Assembly: GCA_021234155.1 (NCBI GenBank)
Contig: JAJEKV010000003.1
Location: 8,868,413 to 8,932,412 of the forward strand
Reading direction: 5' to 3'
Origin: Isoetes taiwanensis
Lineage: Eukaryota; Streptophyta; Lycopodiopsida; Isoetales; Isoetaceae
DNA: 64,000 nucleotides
Shown here in pieces: positions 23,818 to 34,640 of the stretch. Both the position numbers and the translations under genes were made by a program. Positions within the stretch are counted from its first letter, which is position 1; each line of letters starts with the position of its first letter. Under the pieces are notes generated by a model. That model saw only the letters and a list, made by a program, of their open reading frames with translations. It was not told the DNA's origin and did not search any database.

Positions 23818-24035
23818 CGAGGAAAAATAGTTGAAGAAGACCCAGCTTCGATTCGGGATATGGAGGATTTCACCAACAAACCAAGAAAATAAGCACTTAG
23901 GCCAAACCCTAAAATTTAACCCTATAAATTAAGTGGACTTAGACCTCATTTTTTAGGGTTTCCCACGTTGTCCTTCGAGCTTGTCCCAACAGGCGATCTT
24001 CCGGCGCCCTGATCCAAATCGAACTCTGTCAAACA

Positions 24036-25224
24036 ATGGCTAGGACGGAGCAAACCGCTCGTAAGGTAAGCAACGATGATAAGCCCAGCGCCCAAGTCCT
24101 CGCCGCCGAGCAGAAACTCAAAGATGCTGAAGAGAAACTGAAGGCCGACATGGAGAGGCTTACCTAGATACTACCAAATCTAGAGAAGAGGCTAAGAAAG
24201 AAGAGAAGACCAAGAGGAAAGAAGAGAAGGCAAAGAGGAAAGAGGAAAAAGCAAAGAGGAGAGAAGAGAGGGCAAGAAAGAAAGCCGCACGGCGGTACCG
24301 AGGAGGCCAAGAAGACCAATGGCCGAAAAGGAACTAAGAGCAGGGAAGAACACCACAGAAAGGCAAAAGGGTGATGATGACGAAGCCCCCGCTAGTAAGA
24401 AGAGGAGGAGCTCTACGACATCGCCATCGGTGAATCGACCGAAGGCTTACCAACCTCCATCGCCGTCCGGAAGATTCGAGGGACGCGCAGAACTTCTTGG
24501 AAGAAGTACTTGTAGGAACAGGAGAATCCTCGCAGAAGAACAAGAACAGTCATCCCGGAGACGATGAACCCCAAGAGGAGGGCCAAACCCCATCCCAAGA
24601 CCAGCGGGACCCCAGATTGAACTACCCCCGCCAATGCCTCCACCGTTTTCGCAATGGCAAGAAGCGAGGAAGCTAGATGCAGACAAAGCAGCACCAAAGA
24701 AGGCGAAGAAAACGGCCAGAGAATCATACACTTTAGGGCCCGAGAGGAGGTACCAGAAAGAGTTAGCAGACTATACCGTATATAAGAGGATGCAGATGCG
24801 TGCACAGTGCCTATTACAGAGGCACACAAGGTAAAAATATATTGAAGGAGGGCTGGCCAACCGCATTGAGACACTCCAGCTGAAACCCCCACCAGAGCTT
24901 CCGGACCCCCCACAGAAGCCCAAGAGAAGATTCCAAAATTCAGTATTTGGGAAAGCCTTGCGAGAAATCCGACACTTCCAACGGAGTTACGGATTTCTTA
25001 TCCCCAGAGCTGCATTCCAGAGATTTGTCCGGGAGATTTTGTGGGATTTCGACCCCGACAAGCGAGTAACCAACGACATGTTACTCGCTCTACAAGAAGC
25101 AGCAGAGATGGAGGCCGTGCAACACTTCGAAGATTCACTGGCATGCACGGTCCATGCAAAAAGAGTCACGCTTCAGCCAAAGGACATGAGACTGGCCAAA
25201 TACATCAAGAGGACAGATAAATAG
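24036..25224 (+). pseudogene. Histone H3-like protein in the gag position of the LTR element
   Basis: The ATG at 24036 (context aacaATGG) starts MARTEQTARK, the histone H3 tail with E in place of K4. A long charged linker follows: an AEQKLKDAEEKLKADMERL helix, an E/K-rich coiled region at 24188-24330, and a proline-rich part with nuclear-localisation-like KKRRSS. The last 89 codons (24955-25221) are a complete histone H3 fold: ALREIRHFQRS, AFQRFVREI, LLALQEAAE, HFEDSLAC, HAKRVTLQPKD. By eye it aligns without gaps to H3 residues 47-135, about half identical. It keeps C110, H113, R116 and D123 of the H3-H3' interface and R83, while K56 is R and K79 is D. Loop 1 has canonical length, arguing against CENH3. 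The frame shifts 0-2-1-2-1 and has stops (24165-24167, 24832-24834), so this copy is broken. A nucleosome or chromatin role is inference. Confidence 0.85.
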
Positions 25225-25365
25225 AACAGAAGCTACTTTTCGTAACTAACAATGGAAAGTGTGAAAATTTTGAATAATAAGGATATATAGTTGTTTAAAA
25301 CATGCATTGAATTAAGTATAGTAGTAGTTAAGGAGCAAATGTGAAATTTTGGGTAAAAAGGGGCA

Positions 25366-25437
25366 ACACCTCTAAGGGTGCGCCAGGGCATAGTTAGGTC
25401 CCAACCTAACACCCTTCTCGCGCACTCTTAGAGGGGT
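25366..25437 (+). repeat. Palindromic repeat, copy 4
   Basis: Full unit, cacctctaagggtgcgccag ... cgcactcttagaggggt, with inner gttaggtc/aacctaac; about 140 bases after the stop of the H3-like frame. Confidence 0.8.
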
Positions 25438-25579
25438 CCAGCCAACTGGGCCCTTGATCAGCCACTTACCTGCTTCAAATGAAGTAAATAAGCAAAGAAA
25501 CTTGCAGTTAAGAGGAAAATAAGTAGAAATTCACGTCTTTGAACTTGTTCTTGGCATCCATTAGGCATAGATAGACCAA

Positions 25580-25638
25580 CACCTCCAAGAGTGCGCCAGA
25601 GGCCACTTAGGCCCCAACCTAACACCCTCTAGAGGGGT
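25580..25638 (+). repeat. Palindromic repeat, copy 5 (shortened)
   Basis: Has the left arm cacctccaagagtgcgccag and inner aacctaacacc, but the cgcgcac part of the right arm is deleted, leaving tctagaggggt. Confidence 0.75.
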
Positions 25639-28600
25639 CCGATTTTTCAAACCCCATAACTTGAGCTACAGAGCTCCAAATCGCCTGAAATTTGTTGCAA
25701 TAGGACCGTTAGACAGCCTAGAATCCATTTATGACCTCAAATTAGGCTAGAAATGTCAAACCCCAGCTCAAAATGACCAAAATTGCTCAAACCCTTGAAT
25801 TGTTTTTCCAAACTGTGGTTTGTTTGTAAATAGAAGCATACCCCATTAGTACCTCACAAGTATTGCTCTCGGCTCAAAGCTGATGCCTTACTCCTAGATA
25901 GAAGTGCCCAAGAACACCCCTTTGTTATAGTCATCTAGACCTCAGCATAGCAACCCAAGTCCAACTGTTGGTACATCACCTCTGCTCATGCCAAAGGCAT
26001 AAACCTTGACCTAATTTTGTGTCCTTCTAATAGAGTTTGACCTATACAGCTGCCACATTGACACTCCCTATTGCCAGGATACCTAGAAGGGAGCTAGAGT
26101 CTAGAGCTGCCCAAGTCACTCCATGTGTAGAGATTGGACTCCCCCAAACCAACTTTGCTAGGACCTTAGAGTATGCCTCAAACATCATGAAGGCTTTGTA
26201 AAACAAACCTCATTTCATGCCATACCACACGTCCTAATGTCCATAGACTTGTAGATTATAGATGTCTCCAGTAATGCTGCTCGAGCCATCTTGCTTACTT
26301 ATAAAGCCCAGAATGTTGTAGGGGAGCCCTTCAAGTAGACTCTTAGACTCTAGGATATACGAGCGTTGCTTTCGAAGTATAGGGCCAGAGCCACAGAAGA
26401 GCTAGAGGCGCAACTTCTTGAAGACATCGAGGACCCGGCCGATCTACAGGCAGATAAGGAGTGCGAGACTCGAATGGATAGGACACAAAGGATGGAGGAG
26501 ACGACCTAGACAGCAGGTACAAATCACGCAAAGGCGACCAGAAGGAGCTATGGTAGGTGCAATGGAGATGATCACACTTCCGCGGACAAGAGAGATACCT
26601 CGGAATGAAGCAAAGCCCAAGCAACAGAAGTCGCACCCAGAAGTTCAACCTGCGGAGGAATAACAATGCCTACCTACCGACCACGATCTCAGAGCTTCGA
26701 AGATATTCAAGAACGCCCGACTGCAACAGCTAGGTGATCAACCGATCAATGACACCGCACATCGGCAACCTTGCAACGACACACTGCATATAGGGACGTT
26801 GAGCGATCACCGCATTCCTTACGACAGACATGCACATTAAGGAGGAGCATCTTTTTCAAGGGACCACATCGACGAACACTCTTCGCAACTTGGGGTGACG
26901 AGCTCGGATCAGACATGAAGCTCAACAATAATAGCAGCATCTCAAGGAATCCCGGAGTCAACCAGAACGAAGAGGATGCAGCAAAACCGAAGGATCAAAC
27001 GCGATAGGAGGAGGGGAAATCCTAAAGGAGTATAAACATTTAAGTAGATCTTCGTAGTTGTTTTGAAAAAGTGGATGAATTAAAATCCCAATGTAAATGC
27101 ATATATGTCTATTGTATATCTCGGGTGCTCACAGATATAGTGGAGAAACATGAGTTTAAAGTCATGTTTTACGCATTTAGCGCTTAGATCAGGAAGCTCC
27201 TTCACTTCGACTACCAAATGAGGAAGCAAGGAAGCACAACTATAGCCCAAGATCAAAATGGAAGAGCAAGTACGAAGGAGGAACGACCCGACATCAACGA
27301 GCCAACTAAGAAGGCAACATCTCGACAACCATAATTCCACCTTGTGGTAATATAGGGTGATGCGCTATGACACGTGTATTAGATGGAGATGCACTTACGA
27401 AAGGCACTGCGACGAGGAGATATGCCTTCAACAACTAGGTGATGGCTTCGTCAGGTACTCCTACCAGTAATTAGAAGAGAAGAAGCCGATCATATCTCCG
27501 ACATCTGGCACGTCAAACGCCCAAGGTAGAAGCATTCGACACCTTAACGACAAAGATAGCAACTGAAGCACCTTCGGCAAAAAGAGAGTTCAAGATAATA
27601 GCCAGGCTATTCAACGACAAGAGTATATCTAAGGGTGTACTTCTTCAACTCAAGGGTCAAGCCGCAGATATAAGGATCCATCATCCCGACAATATATAGT
27701 GAGGGGAGGAGAGCCATGAAGCTTTACTTGATGAGAGACCGGCATGCATAGAGGGACAAAGGTCGAACCGAAAAGCTGGAGAAGTGCTAGCAACCGACTT
27801 CTTCCACGAGCTCCTAGAGGCAACGGGAGGATCAAACCGGGCGGGCACAATCAAAACCACGGAGAGGGTACCTCAAGACAAGAAGACTCAAGATAGCACC
27901 GAGGAACGTGACAATGTCCAAGCCATGTGACCGAGGGGATCAAACAAGGAAGATTGGAAGCTCGATGGAGAAGCAATTAGGTGAGGCGAGACGAGGCGAG
28001 CCGATAACTTGCACGCGGACTTGCATGCAACTTGGTGAACCCAAGGATGGACGATTCAAAGAACAAGCTGCTTGAGAAGAGAACAACTCGGAGGAGTATA
28101 TCCAAAGAAAGCGCCGCGACCTCAAGAGACGCCTCCAAATAGCTTCAAGTATCATGAAGGGGGAACAATTTCACGCCCGAGAACGGGGATCGTGAAGCGA
28201 TGAAATGTCGAAGCATCAACGACCAGCACACCTTTAGTTAGAATGTGATGCAAAGCGTGTTGTGCAATAGCCGACAAACATCGAACGGCCCAAGTATATC
28301 AACAAGTCACTCCGGAGTACGAGCTGATGTACAAATAGGAGGATATAGATCGGCAACACCTTGCACCAGGAGGAACACCGATGACATTACCAAGGAGTAG
28401 GTGTGCAACTCGAAGGAAGGCATAAGGGGGACTTAATAGCTCTAGTAGTAATTGTAATTATGTAAGCTATATGCTTTGCATATATAGTTCCCTTGTTATT
28501 CCTTCCCTCCCATAGCGTAACAAATCAAAGGAAGAGATGTCAGGCAATTTGCAGGGGTGAAGCAATCAACATCCTCAACACTCTTCAGGCAACAAGAGGA

Positions 28601-30984
28601 CTCGACGTATGAGACGTCGATGGAGTCGAAGAAACAATATCGGATACAGGGTCGTCCTTTAGCTGCCAAGACAAAAAGTTCAAGATGAAAGATCTTTTTC
28701 AACGGCGCCACCTTCAGGCTTTCGAAAAGCGGCATGGAAGATTTCAAGTGATCAACTACACCATCAAGCCACCAGCAATGAGAGGCTTCTAATGAACAAA
28801 GTCAACCTCTACATCAAAGGAGAGCCACCGTTAAGGAGACTGAAGTATCGAGCGACTCGGAAGAACGTACCTTGCTACTTCAAGCAGGCAACGAGTGGAT
28901 GAACTTCTAGCAAGCTCAGGGATCTAAGGCCATGGGGCCTAGTAGGTTAAATGTACGAATGGCAACATCCATATTGGGATTAGAAGGCATTGCCGGATAT
29001 TCTCGCTGAAAGGATTGCCCCAATATTGAGCTAGGCATCAAGGATTGGGAAGGAAACGCATAGGAGTGACTAAAATTATACACGATTGTTAACAGTCATC
29101 CAACGTATTGAAACCACTTGGTGAGATTGATCTCCTCGCTAAGAAGGAATCATTACTAGGATAATTGTTGACCATGTATAAATCTAGCACCTCCAAAAGA
29201 ATAATCCAACCGAAAGAAAAGAAGTAATCTAACAAGTCCGGCCAACTTGTTACGATGGCATCAATTCGATTGGTAGGAATATTCCAAGAGTTTAAATAAC
29301 TAAGAAAGGGGGAATCTCTAGAATATAAAAGAATAATACATGTAAGGTACATCTAAAATAAGAATTATAGTAATCAAATAGTCTTTTGAGACAAAAGGAG
29401 TCGTCATGACAAAACCTTGTGGTTTAGAATCGTTCTGACCAAGTAGGTAACCCATAACTATATTGAAATAAATGATAACATAATATGTGCATCCATCTTA
29501 GATGGTTATATATGTTAGCTAAGGCTAGTAAAGTAATGCACTAAGTAAGAAGCGTATAACATCTTAAGGGGAGAGAATAGATATGACGTTGTGTACAACG
29601 TCATTGAAGGGGTGCAGGACCATTTTCTTTTCGAAGAAAGTGGGAGGGCTCAAATTTTTTTTTTTTATTGAACGTACTTGCATCGAATTGACCGACCCGT
29701 AGAATAGAGTTCACTCCGGCAATGGCCGAAGCGAATAGAGCGTAAGATAGATAGATACCTTAGTGCTCAGGAGGCCTTCAACGTGCGAGACTGACGTAGT
29801 AGCTAACTACACCAATGAAGTGGAGCAAAACTATGGGAGCAATGCAACGACCAAGTCATCTCTAAAATTACTCGACGCCGGCTCAACGGGTGGATACGTT
29901 CTAGCCTTAGGTAAGGTGTGCGCATGCATTATAAGCTTTAATGTGTCTTATAGATAAGTTAAATATAGATCCTAATAACTGGATACAAATTGTTGTACGT
30001 ATATGTATCATAGGGAAATAAGTTAAATAACAACGGTAATGTGAGGTAGCATGTTAATTAATCCTTCACAAGGATGCAATTCCTTCCAAGGATAGCTATA
30101 TGACCTCGGGTCCTTATAAATATAAATAGAAAATAGAATTCAGATATACTTAAGTGCATCTTAGGGATATACTTCCAAGGGTAATGCAGGACCCAAGGAA
30201 GAGAATAAGAAGCACATCTAAATCTTGTGTATGATAATTAAAACCTTGTCTATGTAACAATAAGCTCTAAATCAGGGTTATTGTTTAAATAATCGCGACC
30301 TAAAAGTTGTTAAATATTGCAAAGCTAGAGTAAATATAATTGTACGATCGAAAGTAATGTATCCGATACTATGATAATGTTAATTCATAAATATTACCTT
30401 AGAGTAATTATGTTAATCGCATGCATTAAGGGAAGTCCAGCAGGATCGTGCAGGCGTCCAAGACTGTCATGTTTACTTAAAGACGTTAACAGATGCTAGC
30501 CCACATGCAACAGTTGGTGGAGGAAGTAAGAAGATATCCTCTCGCAGCAAGAGTTCTAGAGTAGTTGTGATTTCTACCATTTAAACTAATCGCTTAAATT
30601 TTGTGTGAGATAGTAAGTATGTAATTATAGATATTGTAAAATTAATGCAGGATTTCAAGATGCAAAGACTTGCAACACAAATTTTGTTATAACGTGTTGC
30701 AAGGGATGAAGAGTACCTTGGAAGTGTAAATTTTGTATGAACTTGATAAACTTTGATAAACTTAAATGTTGTATTAAGTAAGGTTAGTAATTACCTTGCG
30801 TTGATTAAGTTATGAAGCGATAAGTTAATTGGATAATGAAATAGTACAGTAATGTCTTAAACATTACCTTAGAGTAATTCTAGTAATTGTGTAACTATAA
30901 TAATAATTGCATGCATCAAGTTGGTTGCAGGACAGGAAGATCCCAAGGTGGGGAGAACCTCGATGCTGCGGACAACATCATTTC

Positions 30985-30998
30985 AAGGTGGGGAGAAT
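30985..30998 (+). promoter_or_regulatory. Polypurine tract
   Basis: AAGGTGGGGAGAA lies immediately upstream of the 3' LTR. In LTR retrotransposons it resists RNase H and primes plus-strand DNA. Confidence 0.75.
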
Positions 30999-30999
30999 G

Positions 31000-32541
31000 T
31001 GACGTTCCAGCATAACATACGGTATGAATACGTATATTATACTGACACGTCACTAGTACATGTCGACTCAGATGACATGTACACGGCGACCGTAAAGGGT
31101 AGTACCCTAGGGTACGACCTTGTGAACCATTATATTGCACATGTTAAGGCCACATGTGAATATAATATCTTTTGCCATGTGGCAATAGCCCATTGACCAA
31201 AAGGGCCCAGCCCTAAAATTCGTGGGGATAAAGGGTCATAAACCCTAAAAGGGAAGCCCTTTCGGTTTCCAGCCCCTATAGGTCGGATTGGAGCAGCATT
31301 GGACGCCATTTCGCCTGAAGAGTAGCAGAGGAATCGGAATTCCTAGGTTGCAGCTCGATCCAAGACCAGCAGTCTCGAAATCCAGCAGCATGGACGCTTT
31401 CAGAGGAGTGGGAGCCAGCCAAGAAGTGGGTTAGTGGTTGATCCGATAGTTAGATCCGAGTTTTCAGCCCTCATTCCATAGGATTAGTATCCATTCTTAG
31501 CTATAGGCGACCCCTACAGCCTAAGAATGATAAACACTAACAAAGGAACCTAACCATGTATGATTAGGTAGATTAGAATAGATGTATTCTATTATTTCAG
31601 TTCTGTTGTGTTGATGTTTTGACATTCTATGCGCCACTCTTGTGTATTGGGAAGGGGGTAGAGACCCGAGCCCAAGTAGATGGATGATCCTAGTTTTAGC
31701 CCATTAATTCCCATTAATGCGGCACGTGCATAAGAGCCCACCGGCCGTGACTAGACCGGTGACAAGGAAGGGCTTGTCCGATCCACTGATTGATCCCTCC
31801 GTGCGTAGCGGCAGGCCGGGGAACATTGTGGGCTAGGCCTAATACCCCTGCACTGCGTGAGGGCGTGGTATGGGCTCGACACCTCTTGGGTGATCGTCAT
31901 CTTCTAGGGGTTCAAGTCGTATACGAGCAGTGGCTCTCTAGCTTGCCTGTGATCGGCATGAACCTTACGGAGGGGAGTGATCTCCTCCTGCCTCATCGGG
32001 GAGCCGGGGAGATGCAACCCGATAATAGCCCCCTTGGCTATGAACCCCAAAGCTACGGTGGGGCTCCAATACTTTTCAGCCTATCTGCAAAGTATGCACA
32101 TGAGGGGCGGATGGAGTGGACTACCCAATGGCCATGTTCCTATGCCGCCAAATCCATTTGCCATGAATTTCATGCGCATTGTTATCAGGAGACCCAAGCC
32201 GCCGATCTTTCCCCATGAGTCTCAAACACGGGTAGGATCTCCCCATGTTATGTTGATGTTACTGATGTGTTGTTGCAGCTCTGTGATATGGTGGACCACC
32301 CTTCGAGGTGGGTATGTTATTGTTGTTGTCATGTACTCATGTTTGCTTACGCTTCCGCAGCTAGGACGATCCCGAGGGAGACGGGATGAATGACACGTCC
32401 ATTCTTCCCCGTCGGGCTCTTGGCCACCATCAAGGGCCCGATGTTAGGTGGACGGCCTCATGTCAGCGAGCAGATGCTGGTTTGAGGGATGATCTCCAGT
32501 TTGTATACGATCGGGGCATCGTATATGAGCTGGGGCCGTCA
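31000..32541 (+). repeat. 3' LTR
   Basis: 1,542 bp with TGACG...CGTCA ends, matching 21546-23096. The segment after about 31690 differs from the 5' LTR much more than the first 690 bases do. Confidence 0.88.
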
Positions 32542-32843
32542 CATCCCTTATCTTTCCATTTGATTATTATCCACCGCCCGAACGTATATGTTTGAGTAAA
32601 AGTGACATCCACAGAAGACTTCCACGCAATAAGCACATCCGCCTTAGATGCATCAGCAGCAGACACCAAGACATTATAGTCACGTCCAAATACATTAGCT
32701 ACTTTATGTACATCACCTCGGCGGCATTTATGCTCTTGAAGGCAACAAAAGGTCGTAGAAAACTTAGATAGGTAAAGAGACAACCTGCTTCTTTTACTTG
32801 GGGAAGAAGCCACTCCCCTCACATTCCAAGACAACAGGTTCAT
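32542..32843 (-). pseudogene. LINE ORF2, endonuclease N-terminal half
   Basis: Starts MNLLSWNVRG, the universal opening of L1 endonucleases with the metal-binding N, followed by FCCLQEHKC with the catalytic Q-E. It reads to WIIIKWKDKG, where the LTR element begins; the domain continues at 21535 on the same strand. The ATG (32843-32841) overlaps the ORF1 TGA (32842-32840) as ATGA. Confidence 0.9.
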
Positions 32844-34457
32844 GTGGCCAAAATATTATGTTCCACCTCCATACCAATAGAGCCAGCATCAACCATGTCC
32901 ATCTCGCATGATTCTGAAGGGAGGTCAGCCCACCTCGTCCTGGAAATTGGCAAGGGGGAGCCTCCTCTCTGTTCCACCCTTCCATTGTTTTGTTCAGCAC
33001 TTGGTGAGGGAGAGCCTCCTCTCTGCTCTACCCCCCCATTATTTTGTTGACTAGCCTTATTGCGTGCGGCTCTTTTCCAATTAACATTTGTCCATCCCTC
33101 TTGGGCATTTTCATGATGCTCTTGAACACTTTCATGCCGCTCTTGCAATTCCTAGATCTTCTATAACTTAGCCCTAGCATCCTCTTCAAAAGCGGGAGTA
33201 TGCACAATCTTCTGTGGGATAGTGGTTCTAGCAGCAGATGGAGTAGCAACAGAGGTAGCAGTAGCATTGGCCGAAGGGACAACAGAGGGTAAAGGGGACT
33301 CAACAGAGGTAGGAGGCATAGAGGAAGAAGGGACCATTATAGAGCGATCTCTCTTAGCACGAAAATTTGCAAATAAAGCAAGTTGAGGAAATAAATCAGC
33401 AAGTTGAGGGCCATTGAGCAATTGCAAAGCATACTTCAGAAAGATAGGGTCACTTTTCACAACCACACAGTCAGGAAGACTACGACCAGAAGGAAGAGAG
33501 ACACAAATTTTAGCACCATCAACAATAGAATGGGCCAGATGAGTACCCAGACCATTAGCAATACTGATAAGAAACTCCGGCACCAAGAGATCAGGAGGAA
33601 GATTTGGAATAGAAAACCAACATGGCATCCTAAGAGCACGAGCCGTACCAGGAGAAAATCCAGGCGAGTAAGGGTAGTACAAAATATAATCACTCCACAT
33701 TGGGTCCACACCACGTGCCACCAGTTGCTCCACAGCCACAGCATCATCAAAAACGATCAAAAAGAACTTCTTATCCGGCATCTTTAAAGTACGATAAGGT
33801 GGCAACCCTAATCTCCGAAGATGACTAGTCAACCAATAGCCAAGATTCCTAGCGTCAAGAAATGCTCCAGTATATTGACCAACCACTAAATGACAACAAG
33901 TTACTAATACACTTCTTGTGTAAGTCATGATCAATCTCGACCACATTGTACCCAGATGCTTGAAGAGTATTCTTACACATTTCAGGCTGATAGGAAACTT
34001 CAACAGGAGGTAACTGAAGCTCCAATTGAGTCTCCTTTGCTCGCAACTCACCCAAAAGATTACTGAGATCTCTTTTATTATCCTAAATCATCACATCAAT
34101 AGCTGTAGCAATACGCACAGCAGACGTAGTTGATGACAAGTCCTTCTTGATCCAATCACTAAAGCGCTCCCTGCTAGCATTTACTCCAGAAGTTGAGGAC
34201 CTCCAAGGAAGTGGACGGGACTGATCTTTGTTAGAATTGGCACCAGCTGGCGCCGAGGCACCATCCACAGAAGCATTATCGCTATTCAAAACACTTGTAC
34301 TCTTCGGTGCACCAGCCGAGGGTGCCAAAGCAGGAAAATCACCGTCTTGAAAAACATTCTCACTATAAGCCAGAGGGTTAACATGCAATGCCAAATTTGC
34401 CCCCTGCACCAGCATGGATACAGGAGGTTTTGCAGGCAGCTTGGAAGTTGACGCCAT
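32840..34457 (-). pseudogene. LINE ORF1 (Gag-like RNA-binding protein)
   Basis: Reads from MASTSKLPAKPP at 34457 through a low-complexity N-terminus and a helical stretch (LSNLLGELRAKETQLELQL). Next comes a DUF4283-like core (FLDARNLGYWLTSHLRRLG, KKFFLIVFDDAVAVEQL, MPCWFSIPNLPPDLL), then a serine/proline-rich tail. The core fold in plant L1 ORF1 proteins binds element RNA. Stops and frameshifts occur near 34080, 33900 and 33150. A roughly 54-bp tandem duplication near 32950-33050 repeats QNNGxVEQRGGSP. Confidence 0.78.
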
Positions 34458-34640
34458 AGAGCCGAAACTGTCAGGGCCGAAAAGGCTATCACCCGAAACC
34501 TAAAACCTGCGATGCCATGCACTTTTGAAAGAGTTCTGAATCAGCTTTCCAACGAGCCAAAAAACACCATAATCCGAGGTCTGTAGCTCAAGATATGAAC
34601 ACAAACGTAAAGCAGCCTCCGGCAGAAACTCTAGGGTGCA

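Larger units (their letters stand above)
25225..30984. other. LTR element internal region without recognisable pol
   Basis: No protease, RT, RNase H, integrase, zinc knuckle or chromodomain was found by reading all frames. Purine-rich stretches at 26380-27000 and 27300-28400 have codon-like texture (for example a frame through 27540-27690) but no known domain. They may be a second, decayed ORF unique to this family. 29480-30980 is AT-rich and non-coding. Confidence 0.5.
21546..32541 (+). mobile_element. LTR retrotransposon with histone H3-like ORF, no pol (LARD-like)
   Basis: Direct LTRs at 21546-23096 and 31000-32541 bound an internal region of about 7.9 kb. The right LTR begins TGACG and ends CGTCA, a 5-bp inverted end with canonical TG...CA. 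A primer-binding site follows the left LTR and a polypurine tract precedes the right one. I could not read protease, RT, RNase H or integrase in any frame, so it would need enzymes in trans. The only recognisable protein is the H3-tail/H3-fold frame at 24036-25224. The element is inserted in the LINE endonuclease; the flanks (cccca left, catcc right) do not give a clean 5-bp duplication. Confidence 0.88.
18037..34640 (-). mobile_element. L1-like LINE (family A), long copy, split by LTR retrotransposon
   Basis: Minus-strand non-LTR retrotransposon. ORF1 lies at 34457-32840 and ORF2 at 32843-32542 plus 21535-18052; the gap is the LTR element at 21546-32541. Without it the LINE is about 5.6 kb. 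The 3' end near 18037 matches the 3' end of the plus-strand copy at 46285-47991 (ggtgaataaagcttgtcgtc), which carries a poly(A) tail; here no tail is visible. The 5' boundary is not sharp and I set it beyond the ORF1 start. Several frameshifts and stops make it inactive. Confidence 0.88.

Noticed and set aside
24955-25221. Assignment of the H3-like fold to CENH3 (centromeric H3)
   Set aside because: Loop 1 has the canonical H3 length (no insertion) and the tail start is H3-like rather than the divergent CENH3 tail; the sequence differs from both classes, so I keep it as H3-like.
25225-30984. Gypsy/Copia polymerase
   Set aside because: No RT box (YVDD/YADD), integrase zinc finger or protease motif was seen in any frame.
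21541-32546. A clean 5-bp target duplication for the LTR retrotransposon
   Set aside because: The flanks cccca and catcc do not match; only a loose similarity exists.
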